Source of the DNA: an uncultured Oscillospiraceae bacterium
Lineage (GTDB): Bacteria; Bacillota; Clostridia; Oscillospirales; Ruminococcaceae
Assembly (NCBI GenBank): GCA_934446565.1
Contig: CAKSEO010000002.1
Location: forward strand, 32,102-96,101
Reading direction: 5' to 3'
Length of the DNA stretch: 64,000 nucleotides
In this document: one piece after another, positions 19,672 to 27,671 of the stretch
How the letters are laid out: each line of letters starts with the position of its first letter
Position numbering within the stretch: position 1 is the first letter of the stretch
Translations under genes and position numbers: made by a program
The notes under the pieces: generated by a model
What the model saw: the letters and a program-made list of their open reading frames with translations, nothing else
Databases searched by the model: none
Told to the model about the DNA's origin: nothing

Positions 19672-19738
19672 AAGTGTGTTGATAATAAATACAGATAAAT
19701 TGCGGAACAATAATGATGTTTCCGCATGAAAGGGAAAT

Positions 19739-20617
19739 ATGGACGTAAATCTGCTGAAATACATGGCTTTTATTAAGACGGTGGAGTGCGGCAGCTTCAC
19801 AAGGGCGGCTGAGCTGCTGAATTATTCTCAGTCCGGGATAAGCCGAATGATAAACGACCTGGAGACCGAGTGGCATGTAAAGCTGCTTGAGCGCAGCCGC
19901 GCGGGAGTACGGCTGACCTCCGACGGGATGACCCTGCTGCCCTACGCGAAGAACGTCTGCGAGGACTACCGCCGCCTGCAAATGCAGATAGACGACCTGA
20001 ACGGTCTGCAGACCGGGATCATCCGCATAGGTACTATAGCGAGCGTAGCGGAGCAGTGGCTCCCGAGGATAATCAGCCGATTCCGGCAGGACTATCCGAA
20101 TATTGATTACGAGCTGCTGATAGGCGACTACGGTGAGATAGAGCAGTGGATAAACGATGGCAGAGTGGACTGCGGATTCATCTGTTCGCCTGTCATGTCC
20201 GACCTGGACGTGACCATACTGGAGCGTGACGAGCTGCTTGCTGTGCTTCCCAAGGGACACCCACTCGCGGAGCTTCCAGCCGTACCTATCGAGGAGCTTT
20301 GCAAAGGACCCTTCATGCTGCTGGAGCGCGGCGCAAGGGGCGAGGTTTCCGATCTGTTCGAAAAGCGTGGACTTACTCCGGATATACAGTTCAAGACCCT
20401 GGACGACTACGCGGTCATGTCGATGGTGGAATGCGGGCTGGGGCTTGCGATACTTCCCGGGCTCATCCTCCGGAGGATATCCTATGATGTTGAGCTGCGC
20501 AGCCTTGCCGAGCCGGCGTTCCGGGACATCTGCTTCGTGACAAGGAATCACGAGACAGCTCCGCTCGCGGTGAAGCGGTTCGTCGATTACCTGAAATACC
20601 GCAACCCTGTGCAATAA
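19739..20617 (+). CDS. LysR-family transcriptional regulator
   Basis: A 292-residue LysR regulator. The N-terminal winged helix-turn-helix reads YMAFIKTVECGSFTRAAELLNYSQSGISRMINDLE, with a linker helix to about residue 85. A periplasmic-binding-protein-like effector domain begins near IIRIGTIASVAEQWLPRII and ends with LPGLILRRISYDVELRSL. The effector is unknown. AAAGGGA precedes the ATG. It faces the MFS gene across a 224-base regulatory gap holding several inverted repeats; LysR proteins usually control such a neighbour and repress themselves. Confidence 0.9.
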   Translation: MDVNLLKYMAFIKTVECGSFTRAAELLNYSQSGISRMINDLETEWHVKLLERSRAGVRLTSDGMTLLPYAKNVCEDYRRLQMQIDDLNGLQTGIIRIGTIASVAEQWLPRIISRFRQDYPNIDYELLIGDYGEIEQWINDGRVDCGFICSPVMSDLDVTILERDELLAVLPKGHPLAELPAVPIEELCKGPFMLLERGARGEVSDLFEKRGLTPDIQFKTLDDYAVMSMVECGLGLAILPGLILRRISYDVELRSLAEPAFRDICFVTRNHETAPLAVKRFVDYLKYRNPVQ

Positions 20618-20632
20618 TTCCATTCCCGGCAC

Positions 20633-20661
20633 TTGACTTATTAATAAAAGTGTGCTAAAAT
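20633..20661 (+). promoter_or_regulatory. Promoter of the CobW gene cluster
   Basis: TTGACT (20633-20638), a 17-base spacer and TAAAAT (20656-20661) with TGC before it. A small inverted repeat, AGCTGA with TCAGCT (20673-20694), lies in the leader. I see no Fur-type box here. Confidence 0.7.
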
Positions 20662-20720
20662 ATAGTGTTGGAAGCTGATGTGATCTATTCAGCTGTAATT
20701 TACAGAAAGAGGGACTTAAA

Positions 20721-21917
20721 ATGACAAAGATAGATGTGTTCTCCGGATTTCTCGGAGCAGGTAAGACTACTCTTATCAAGAAGCTTTTAAAGGAGGCTTA
20801 CGCCGGCGAAAAGCTGGTGCTCATCGAAAATGAGTTCGGCGAGATCGGCATTGACGGCGGCTTCATGAAGGATGCCGGCATACAGGTAACAGAGATGAAC
20901 CAGGGCTGCATCTGCTGCTCACTGGTAGGCGATTTCGGAAAGGCTCTGGCACAGGTGCTCGAGCAGTTCCATCCGGACCGTATCCTTATCGAGCCGTCCG
21001 GCGTCGGCAAGCTTTCCGATGTGCTCAAGGCAGTTATGAACGTCCAGAGCGACGAGCTGGTGCTCAATTCCTACACCACAGTCGTTGACGTTTCCAAGAT
21101 AAAGATGTATATGAAGAACTTCGGCGAGTTCTATAAGAACCAGGTCGAGACCGCAAAGACCATCATTCTTAGCCGTTCGCAGAAGCTCTCCGAGGACAAG
21201 CTCGCAGAGGCGCTCGCAATGATACGTCAGCTCAACGAGCACGCGACAATCGTTACCACTCCGTGGGACGATATCAACGGCAAGCAGATACTTGAGGCGA
21301 TGGAGATAAAGAACAGCTTCGCAGAGGAGCTGCTCAAGGACGAGGGCATCTGCCCTGTATGCGGACATCATCATGACGACGATGATGATGAGGACGAGCA
21401 TGAGCATCACCACCATCATCACGATGACGATGACGACGACCACGAATGCTGCCACCACCATCACGACCATGACGACGATGAGGACGAGCACGAGCATCAC
21501 CACCATCACCACGATGACGATGACGACGACCACGAGTGCTGCCACCATCACGACCATGACGACGATGAGGACGAGCATGAGCACCATCACCACGACGGCG
21601 AGTGCGGCTGCGGACATCACCACCATCACCACGGCCATGACGCCGACGAGGTATTCTCCAACTTCGGCGTTGAAACCGCCAAGAAGTTCACCAAGGAGGA
21701 GCTTGAGAACGCGCTGTCCAGGCTTTCCGGCGAGGAGTACGGCTCTGTTCTCCGTGCAAAGGGCATCGTTGCAGGCGCTGACGGCGTTTGGTACCACTTC
21801 GATTTCGTACCCGAGGAGTTCGAGGTCCGCACCGGTTCTGCGGACGTTACCGGCAGAATGTGCGTAATTGGCGCTAAGCTTGCCGAGGACAAGATAAAGG
21901 CTCTGTTCGGAGTTTGA
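20721..21917 (+). CDS. CobW/COG0523 GTPase with His/Asp-rich metal tract
   Basis: A 398-residue metallochaperone-type GTPase. Walker A GFLGAGKTT is at 9-17, and the family's metal-binding GCICC at 62-66 in MNQGCICCSLVG, followed by RILIEPSGVGKL. Residues about 215-307 are almost entirely His, Asp and Glu with a few Cys: three imperfect repeats of H-D-E-D-E-H-E-H runs, two closed by DDHECCHH and the third by DGECGCGHHHH. The CobW C-terminal domain then resumes (WYHFDFVPEEFEVRTGSADVTGRMCVIG). The tract should bind several Zn, Ni or Co ions. Known relatives load metal into target enzymes under limitation; the target here is unknown. A second CobW gene follows. Confidence 0.9.
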   Translation: MTKIDVFSGFLGAGKTTLIKKLLKEAYAGEKLVLIENEFGEIGIDGGFMKDAGIQVTEMNQGCICCSLVGDFGKALAQVLEQFHPDRILIEPSGVGKLSDVLKAVMNVQSDELVLNSYTTVVDVSKIKMYMKNFGEFYKNQVETAKTIILSRSQKLSEDKLAEALAMIRQLNEHATIVTTPWDDINGKQILEAMEIKNSFAEELLKDEGICPVCGHHHDDDDDEDEHEHHHHHHDDDDDDHECCHHHHDHDDDEDEHEHHHHHHDDDDDDHECCHHHDHDDDEDEHEHHHHDGECGCGHHHHHHGHDADEVFSNFGVETAKKFTKEELENALSRLSGEEYGSVLRAKGIVAGADGVWYHFDFVPEEFEVRTGSADVTGRMCVIGAKLAEDKIKALFGV

Positions 21918-21938
21918 TAACCAAAAGACAAATATCGC

Positions 21939-21960
21939 GCCCGGGGGCAAAACTCCGGGC
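21939..21960 (+). terminator. GC-rich hairpin between the two GTPase genes
   Basis: GCCCGG with CCGGGC around a short loop, with no clear T-run after it. It may weaken read-through or protect the upstream mRNA. Confidence 0.35.
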
Positions 21961-21989
21961 ATGGTATTATATTTAGACAGGAGTATAAA

Positions 21990-22937
21990 ATGGAACTTCC
22001 CGTATATATGATAACAGGCTTTCTTGAGAGCGGAAAGACCTCGTTTATCCTCGACACGATAAACGACAAGCAGTTCTCCAAGGGTCAGCGCACCCTGATA
22101 ATCGCCTGCGAGGAGGGCGAGGTGGAATACGCCCCGGATATCCTCAAGGCAGCAAAGGCAGAGGTAGAGTTCATCGAGGACGAGGAAGACTTCAACCCTG
22201 AGCACCTCAACGAGCTGGTAAAAAAACACCGTCCGACCCAGATAATGCTTGAATACAACGGCATGTGGAGCCTGCGCACGATGGCTGAAAAAGCTCCGAA
22301 AGATTGGATATTCTATCAGATATTCATGTTCGTGGACCACTCCAAGTATCAGGTCTATATGAACAACATGCGCCAGCTGCTGTCCGATAACTTCTCCATT
22401 GCGGACATCGTCGTGTTCAACCGCTGCGAGAAGAACAGCGTGGACAAAAAGACCCTCCGCCGCAGCATAAAGGCGCTCAACCCCAAGATAGACATGATGT
22501 TCGAGTACACCGACGGCACCATCGAGCAGGGATTCCAGGGCGACGACGAAATGCCCTACGACCTCAACGCCGACCCCATCGAGGTCATTCACGACGATTT
22601 CGGTCTGTGGTACATCGACGTGATGAGCAACACCGAGCGTTACCTCAGGAAGAATGTGCGCGTAAGGGGCATGGTGTTCCGCGCGTCCAATGTTCCCAAG
22701 GGATATTTTGTAATTTCCCGCCGCGCTATGACCTGCTGCGCGGACGATATCCAGGTGGTAGGCATACTTGTTAAGGCTCCCAACGCCGCTGATTTCAAGG
22801 ACGGCGCATGGGTGGAGGTCACCGGTAAGATAATCGTCGAGCGGCAGTCCGCGTATAAGGGCGATGGACCTGTACTGAACGCGGCTGAGATAAAGCCGAC
22901 GGAAGCTGCTCCCAGCGAGCTGGTTTACTTCAGCTGA
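21990..22937 (+). CDS. CobW-like GTPase with DUF1980-like C-terminus
   Basis: 315 residues. The N-terminal half is a CobW-type GTPase domain with P-loop [11 protein letters not shown] and [12 protein letters not shown], but it lacks the GCICC metal motif. VFNRCEKN occupies the N-K-x-D guanine position in altered form. From about residue 200 a second domain ([25 protein letters not shown]...[20 protein letters not shown]...WVEVTGKI) resembles the OB-like DUF1980/TIGR03943 domain of YcgQ, whose partners in Bacillus belong to the Zur zinc regulon. Inference: a membrane-free zinc-handling variant. AGGAG precedes the ATG, and the stop overlaps the mtnA start. Confidence 0.75.
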   Translation: MELPVYMITGFLESGKTSFILDTINDKQFSKGQRTLIIACEEGEVEYAPDILKAAKAEVEFIEDEEDFNPEHLNELVKKHRPTQIMLEYNGMWSLRTMAEKAPKDWIFYQIFMFVDHSKYQVYMNNMRQLLSDNFSIADIVVFNRCEKNSVDKKTLRRSIKALNPKIDMMFEYTDGTIEQGFQGDDEMPYDLNADPIEVIHDDFGLWYIDVMSNTERYLRKNVRVRGMVFRASNVPKGYFVISRRAMTCCADDIQVVGILVKAPNAADFKDGAWVEVTGKIIVERQSAYKGDGPVLNAAEIKPTEAAPSELVYFS

Positions 22938-23986
22938 TGAGCGGAAAAATGTTCACGGTCAGGCTTTCCGGAGACGAAAACGCCGTCGAGATACTCGACC
23001 AGACGCTTCTCCCCAACCGTGTTGAATACCTCCGGCTGGAGACTGCGGAGCAGCTCTACGAAGCCATCTATAAGCTTCGTGTGCGCGGCGCTCCCGCAAT
23101 AGGGGTGTGCGCGGGGTTCGGAATGTTTGTCCTTGCACGGAAGATGAGCGGCGATATCCTGCCGCAATTGCGCAGAGCGGGGGAGTACCTGATTTCCTCC
23201 CGGCCGACTGCCGTGAATCTGAGCTGGGCAGTAAAACGCATGCTTTCCTGCGCGGAGCGGAACTGCGGCTCCCGGGAGGAGCTTCTCGCAGCGCTGCGCA
23301 GCGAGTGCATTTCGATACGCGACGAGGACGTCGCGACCTGCCGCGCTATTTCTGAAAACGGGCTGACCCTCGTGAAAAGCGGCGATGGGATACTCACCCA
23401 CTGCAACGCAGGAGCGCTGGCGGCGGTGGAGTACGGCACAGGGCTAGGAACGCTGCTTCTCGGGAAAGAGCGCGGCTATGAGTTCCACGTTTACAGCGAC
23501 GAGACGCGTCCGCTTTTGCAGGGCGCGCGGCTGACCTCGTTCGAGCTGAACCACGCAGGGATAGACGTAACGCTCATCTGCGATAACGCGGCGTCGCTGC
23601 TGATGAAACAGGGAAAGATACAGGCGTGCTTCGTGGGCTGCGACCGCGTTGCCGCCAACGGCGACGTTGCGAACAAGATTGGAACGCGCTCCGTGGCTAT
23701 AAACGCGAAGTACCACGGGATACCGTTCTACGTGTTCTGCCCCGGGTCAACGATAGATTTCGGCTGCGCCAGCGGTGATGATATCGTTATCGAGGAGCGC
23801 AGCGGCGAGGAGATAAAGACGATGTTCTTCTCCGAACCTGTAGCCGAGCCGGAAGTTAAATGCTGGAACCCGGCGTTCGACGTGACCGACGCGGAGTTGG
23901 TCACCGCGATAATCACCGAGCGGGGGATAGCGCGCTATCCCTACACAGAATCACTCAAACAGCTATACGCTTCGGAGGAAATATGA
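22937..23986 (+). CDS. mtnA: Methylthioribose-1-phosphate isomerase
   Basis: Converts 5-methylthioribose-1-phosphate to the ribulose form in methionine salvage; homologues also act on 5-deoxyribose-1-phosphate. Full length at 349 residues. Family motifs in order: [27 protein letters not shown] with the catalytic cysteine, [19 protein letters not shown], and [17 protein letters not shown] with the catalytic aspartate. The ATG overlaps the TGA of the GTPase gene and its own stop overlaps the next ATG, so three genes are coupled. Linkage to a nucleoside deaminase points to salvage of methylthioadenosine or 5'-deoxyadenosine. Confidence 0.93.
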   Translation: MSGKMFTVRLSGDENAVEILDQTLLPNRVEYLRLETAEQLYEAIYKLRVRGAPAIGVCAGFGMFVLARKMSGDILPQLRRAGEYLISSRPTAVNLSWAVKRMLSCAERNCGSREELLAALRSECISIRDEDVATCRAISENGLTLVKSGDGILTHCNAGALAAVEYGTGLGTLLLGKERGYEFHVYSDETRPLLQGARLTSFELNHAGIDVTLICDNAASLLMKQGKIQACFVGCDRVAANGDVANKIGTRSVAINAKYHGIPFYVFCPGSTIDFGCASGDDIVIEERSGEEIKTMFFSEPVAEPEVKCWNPAFDVTDAELVTAIITERGIARYPYTESLKQLYASEEI

Positions 23987-25251
23987 AAATACGCTTTTAC
24001 AACGCAAAAATACTTACCATGCAGACGGAGGAGATCATAACCGGAGAGCTGCACACCGACGGCGACAAGATCACGTTTGTCGGCTCTGAGAACATCCCGC
24101 AGGGCAGCTTCGACCGCGAGATAGACCTTACCGGGAAGGTCATCATCCCGGGCTTCAAGAACGCGCACACCCACACCGCGATGACGTTCCTGCGCAGCTT
24201 CGCGGACGATCTCCCGCTGAACGACTGGCTCTACGAGCAGGTTTTCCCGCACGAGGCAAAGCTCACCGAGGAAGCCGTGTACGTTTTCACACAGCTCGGA
24301 AACATGGAGTACCTGACCAGCGGCATCACCTCAAGTTTTGACATGTACATGAAGCTCGACAGCTACGCGAAGGCATGCGTCGATATGGGCTACAGAAGCG
24401 TTCTGTGCGGCTCTATCAATGATTTCGGCGGCACTGTGGAGGGTATCGGCGAGGAGTACGAAAAGTTCAACCATTTCGACCCTCTGATAAGCTATCAGCT
24501 TGGTTTCCACGCTGAGTACACCACCAAGCGCGAGACCCTCGAGGGGCTGGCGAAGCTGTCCCAGAAGTATAAAGCGCCGATGTACACGCACTCAAGCGAA
24601 ACAAAGGCGGAGACCGACGGCTGCCGCGAACGTTACGGTCTGTCGCCAACTCAGCTTTTTGACAAGCTCGGGATGTTGGAATACGGTGGCGGCGGATTCC
24701 ACTGCGTGTGGTTCGATGAGGAGGATATGCGCATTGCCCGGGAAAAGGGACTGTGGATTGTTACGAATCCGTCGTCGAATCTCAAGCTTGCGAGCGGAAT
24801 AGCTCCGCTGTGCGAGATGAAGCGCCATGGGATAGACCGCATGGCGATAGGCACGGACGGCGCAGCAAGCAACAACTGCCTCGACATGTTCCGGGAGATG
24901 TTCCTTGTTACGGCGCTCCAGAAGTACCGCGAAATGGACGCGGCGGCGTTCCCGGCGTTTGACGTGCTGAAGATGGCGTGCAGCGGCGGCGCGCTCGCAA
25001 TGGGGCTGACTGACTGCGACGTGCTTGCGGCAGGGAAGCAGGCGGACCTTGCGGTGATAGACCTCATGCAGCCTAACATGCAGCCTGTGCATAATATAGC
25101 GAAGAACCTTGTGTACGCCGGAACCAAGCAGAACGTAGTCATGACAATGATCGCCGGAAATATTCTCTACGAGAATGGAAAATTCACCACAGTAGACGCG
25201 AACGAGGTCTATGCGAGAGCCGAAAAACTCACCCGCGAGATCTGCGGCTGA
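23983..25251 (+). CDS. 5-methylthioadenosine/S-adenosylhomocysteine deaminase
   Basis: A 422-residue amidohydrolase of the MTA/SAH deaminase group, making the inosine form from the adenosine nucleoside. Metal ligands are visible in [15 protein letters not shown], the His of GFHAEYT, HCVWFDE, and the Asp of [14 protein letters not shown]. The start at 23983 has GGAGG 5 bases upstream and overlaps the mtnA stop as ATGA. Together with mtnA this suggests that MTA or 5'-deoxyadenosine is first deaminated and then phosphorolysed by an enzyme encoded elsewhere. No MTA nucleosidase or kinase gene is nearby. Confidence 0.88.
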   Translation: MKIRFYNAKILTMQTEEIITGELHTDGDKITFVGSENIPQGSFDREIDLTGKVIIPGFKNAHTHTAMTFLRSFADDLPLNDWLYEQVFPHEAKLTEEAVYVFTQLGNMEYLTSGITSSFDMYMKLDSYAKACVDMGYRSVLCGSINDFGGTVEGIGEEYEKFNHFDPLISYQLGFHAEYTTKRETLEGLAKLSQKYKAPMYTHSSETKAETDGCRERYGLSPTQLFDKLGMLEYGGGGFHCVWFDEEDMRIAREKGLWIVTNPSSNLKLASGIAPLCEMKRHGIDRMAIGTDGAASNNCLDMFREMFLVTALQKYREMDAAAFPAFDVLKMACSGGALAMGLTDCDVLAAGKQADLAVIDLMQPNMQPVHNIAKNLVYAGTKQNVVMTMIAGNILYENGKFTTVDANEVYARAEKLTREICG

Positions 25252-25313
25252 TACTAAAACCAGACTTTTCGACGCTCTCAGCCAATGTATCTGTGCATTC
25301 CCTTTTTTTGCTA

Positions 25314-25362
25314 TTGACAATCCCGCTATTTTGTGATACAATAATAATAACAATTATTGTTT
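25314..25362 (+). promoter_or_regulatory. fur-family gene promoter with a 7-1-7 box
   Basis: TTGACA (25314-25319) and TACAAT (25337-25342) are 17 bases apart. Just downstream TAACAAT, T, ATTGTTT (25348-25362) is a 7-1-7 inverted repeat, the layout of Fur/PerR/Zur operators, with one mismatch between the arms. This supports autorepression. Confidence 0.75.
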
Positions 25363-25384
25363 TACATACTTGGAGAGGGATAAA

Positions 25385-25780
25385 ATGAACTTTTCGCGAC
25401 AGAGAGAAATAATATATGAGCAGGTTAAGAGTTTCCCGGTGCACCCGACCGCCGAGGAAGTCTACCGCGCCCTGAAAAACGACAATCCGAATCTCAGCCT
25501 TGGAACAGTTTACCGTAATCTGAATCAGCTGAGCGAAGCGGGGATGCTGCTGAAAATACCCATAGCTGACGGCTCAGACCGTTTCGACGGCAGGACAGAC
25601 CGGCACTATCACATGATATGCGAAAAGTGCGGCAGGGTGTTCGACGTCGAGCTTGACTGCCTGGAGTCTATTCCTCAGACAGTGCTGCAAACCACCGGTC
25701 ATCACATAACCCGTGTTACGCTGAATCTGAAAGGCGTTTGCGCTGAGTGCGCGTCGTCAGATCAGGATGCTGAGCAATAA
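25385..25780 (+). CDS. Fur-family regulator, PerR/Zur-like
   Basis: 131 residues. Winged-helix half: HPTAEEVYRALKNDNPNLSLGTVYRNLNQLSEAGML, with the LGTVYRNL recognition helix. Metal half: FDGRTDRHYHMICEKCGRVFDVEL, giving the HxH plus CxxC pattern, with a second Cys pair in GVCAECASS completing a structural zinc site. The residue set is most like PerR, but a Zur role is possible given the metal GTPases upstream. The ATG at 25385 follows GGAGAGGGA. A Fur-type box lies between promoter and gene. Confidence 0.88.
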   Translation: MNFSRQREIIYEQVKSFPVHPTAEEVYRALKNDNPNLSLGTVYRNLNQLSEAGMLLKIPIADGSDRFDGRTDRHYHMICEKCGRVFDVELDCLESIPQTVLQTTGHHITRVTLNLKGVCAECASSDQDAEQ

Positions 25781-25938
25781 TTACATCTGATTTGTGAAAC
25801 AATTTCCTTTAATAAAAAACGCTCCGGTGAAAATAATATAACTGCAAGGGCGAAGTGAAAACACTTCCGCTCCTGTAAAAAAGACGGAGCGGAAGTTCCG
25901 GACTTTAAAAAAAGGTTTTATTAAAGGAGAACAAGATT
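25781..25938 (+). other. Leader with a strong hairpin before the SASP gene
   Basis: ACTTCCGCTCC (25863-25873) pairs perfectly with GGAGCGGAAGT (25885-25895). No T-run follows, so it may be a poor terminator for the Fur gene or an mRNA-stabilising leader for the spore protein. I could not pick out a forespore sigma-G promoter with confidence. Confidence 0.5.
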
Positions 25939-26127
25939 ATGGCATCCAATAAGCAGACCAAGAGTGCACTCAATTCCATCAAGATGCAGGCAGCCAGCGA
26001 GGTAGGCGTTCCGCTGAACTCCAACGGATACAACGGCGAGCTGACCGCAAGACAGGCAGGCTCAATAGGTGGCCAGATGGTAAAGAATATGATCGCAAGC
26101 TATACCCAGCAGAACTCTGCTCAGTAA
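25939..26127 (+). CDS. Alpha/beta-type small acid-soluble spore protein
   Basis: 62 residues. It coats and protects DNA in the spore core and is degraded at germination. KMQAASEVGVPLNSNGYNGELTARQAGSIGGQMVKNMI matches the alpha/beta SASP signature: the germination-protease site lies in ASEVGVPL and the DNA-binding second half contains TARQAGSIGGQMVK. AAAGGAG precedes the ATG. Expression is expected in the forespore under sigma-G. It converges on spoIVA with a shared terminator. Confidence 0.95.
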   Translation: MASNKQTKSALNSIKMQAASEVGVPLNSNGYNGELTARQAGSIGGQMVKNMIASYTQQNSAQ

Positions 26128-26149
26128 TCAGCGCTCATAAAGCATAAAC

Positions 26150-26178
26150 AAATCCCTCCGCAATAGCGGGGGGATATT
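26150..26178. terminator. Bidirectional terminator, SASP/spoIVA
   Basis: ATCCCTCCGC (26152-26161) pairs with GCGGGGGGAT (26166-26175) around AATA. T-rich bases follow on both strands, suiting the convergent genes. Confidence 0.75.
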
Positions 26179-26183
26179 GTTAT

Positions 26184-27659
26184 TTACAGAATAATACAGA
26201 TAAGACCGCCGCAGCCCTCGTTTATTATCCTCTGGATGGTTTCCTGGAGTTTCATGCGGGCGTCCGTCGGCATGCGGTAAAGCTTGTTGTGCAGCCCCTC
26301 GTTTACCAGCTCGTGGAGCGATTTCCCGAAGATGTTGCTTTCCCATATTTTCTTCGGATTTTCCTCAAAGTCGGTCAGGAGGTAGGCGATGAGCTCCTCG
26401 GACTGCTTCTCGCTGCCGACTATCGGGTTGATCTCCGTGGTGATGTCCGCTGACATCATGTGTATCGACGGAGCGCTTGCCCGCAGGCGCACGCCGTACT
26501 TCCCGCCCTGTTTAACTATCTTGGGTTCTTCCAACTTAAGTTCGTCCATCGTCGGCAGGACTATTCCGTAACCGGTCGCCTCGACCTCCTCAAGAGCGCC
26601 GCGCACGCGCTCGTACTTGCTCTTTATCTGCGCCAGCTCTATCATGCAGGGCATGAGGTCGCTCTCGTCGTGGAGTTCCAGCCCGGTAGTTTCGCCGAGT
26701 ATCTGGTAGAACAGGTCGTTTCGCAGCGCGATGTCGATAATGCCCGAGCCTGTGCCCAGGTCGATGTCCTCCGGAGTAACCCGCGAGGTGTACTCGCACT
26801 CCGCTATCTCGTCCGCGCAGGACTTTATGCTGGTTATGCCGTCAATTTTGGAAGCCGCGGTCTTTATCGTGCTGAAAAGCTCCTTGCGCAGCCAGTGCTC
26901 GCGGTCGAGCGCAGTTACCCATTTCGGCATTCTGACGCGTATCTCGCTGACAGGGAATTGCAGCAGCACTTTCCCGAGCAGCTCCTTTATCTGATCCTCG
27001 GTTATATCAAGGCAGTTGACCGCCATGACCGGCGCGGAGTACTTCTCCTCCATCGCGGCGGCGAGGGCGCGGCTCTCCGGGGAATCCGGCTTCTGGCAGT
27101 TGAGGATGACTACGAACGGCTTGTTTATCTCGTTGAGCTCGCTGATGATGCGCTCCTCCGCCTGCTGGTACTCCTCACGGGGGATGTCGGTGATGCTCCC
27201 GTCGGTGGTGACTACTATTCCAATGGTGGAATGCTCGGTTATAACCTTGCGGGTGCCGACCTCCGCCGCCATGTTGAACGGTATCTCCTCCTCGAACCAG
27301 GGGGTCATAACCATGCGCGGAGCCTCGTTCTCGATGTAGCCGATGGCGCTGGGTACGATGTAGCCGACGCAGTCGATGAGCCGTACATTCATCTTAACGC
27401 CGTCGTCCAGAACGATAGTCACGGCTTTCTCCGGGACGAATTTCGGCTCGGTGGTCATGATGGTTTTGCCTGCGGAGGACTGCGGAAGCTCGTCGTTGGC
27501 GCGTTCGCGCTGGAAATCGTCCGCGATGTTGGGAATGACCAGCGTGTTCATCAGCCGTGTGATGAACGTGGATTTGCCGGAACGCACAGGACCTACGATA
27601 CCGAGGTAGATGTTGCCGTCCGTCCTGCGGGCGATGTCAGAATAAATTGAGTGATCCAT
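26184..27659 (-). CDS. spoIVA: Stage IV sporulation protein A (coat ATPase)
   Basis: A 491-residue morphogenetic ATPase that polymerises on the forespore surface and forms the base of the spore coat. Walker A GPVRSGKSTFITRLMN lies near the N-terminus. RLIDCVGYIVPSAIGY corresponds to the Walker B and switch region, and the C-terminus ends GCGGLICIIL, the hydrophobic tail needed for membrane targeting. Length matches the family. It follows the SPOCS/LysM gene by 12 bases on the same strand, so both are likely mother-cell genes. The start is an ATG with GGAG nearby. Confidence 0.97.
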   Translation of the reverse strand: MDHSIYSDIARRTDGNIYLGIVGPVRSGKSTFITRLMNTLVIPNIADDFQRERANDELPQSSAGKTIMTTEPKFVPEKAVTIVLDDGVKMNVRLIDCVGYIVPSAIGYIENEAPRMVMTPWFEEEIPFNMAAEVGTRKVITEHSTIGIVVTTDGSITDIPREEYQQAEERIISELNEINKPFVVILNCQKPDSPESRALAAAMEEKYSAPVMAVNCLDITEDQIKELLGKVLLQFPVSEIRVRMPKWVTALDREHWLRKELFSTIKTAASKIDGITSIKSCADEIAECEYTSRVTPEDIDLGTGSGIIDIALRNDLFYQILGETTGLELHDESDLMPCMIELAQIKSKYERVRGALEEVEATGYGIVLPTMDELKLEEPKIVKQGGKYGVRLRASAPSIHMMSADITTEINPIVGSEKQSEELIAYLLTDFEENPKKIWESNIFGKSLHELVNEGLHNKLYRMPTDARMKLQETIQRIINEGCGGLICIIL

Positions 27660-27671
27660 ATTTCACGCTCC

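Noticed and set aside
21360..21640. CRISPR-like array
   Set aside because: The repeats are contiguous coding repeats without spacers, within a His/Asp-rich protein tract.
20919..22592. Long minus-strand open frame opposite the CobW genes
   Set aside because: Its valine- and methionine-rich runs are the complement of the His/Asp repeat; it has no ribosome site and both plus-strand GTPases are clear.
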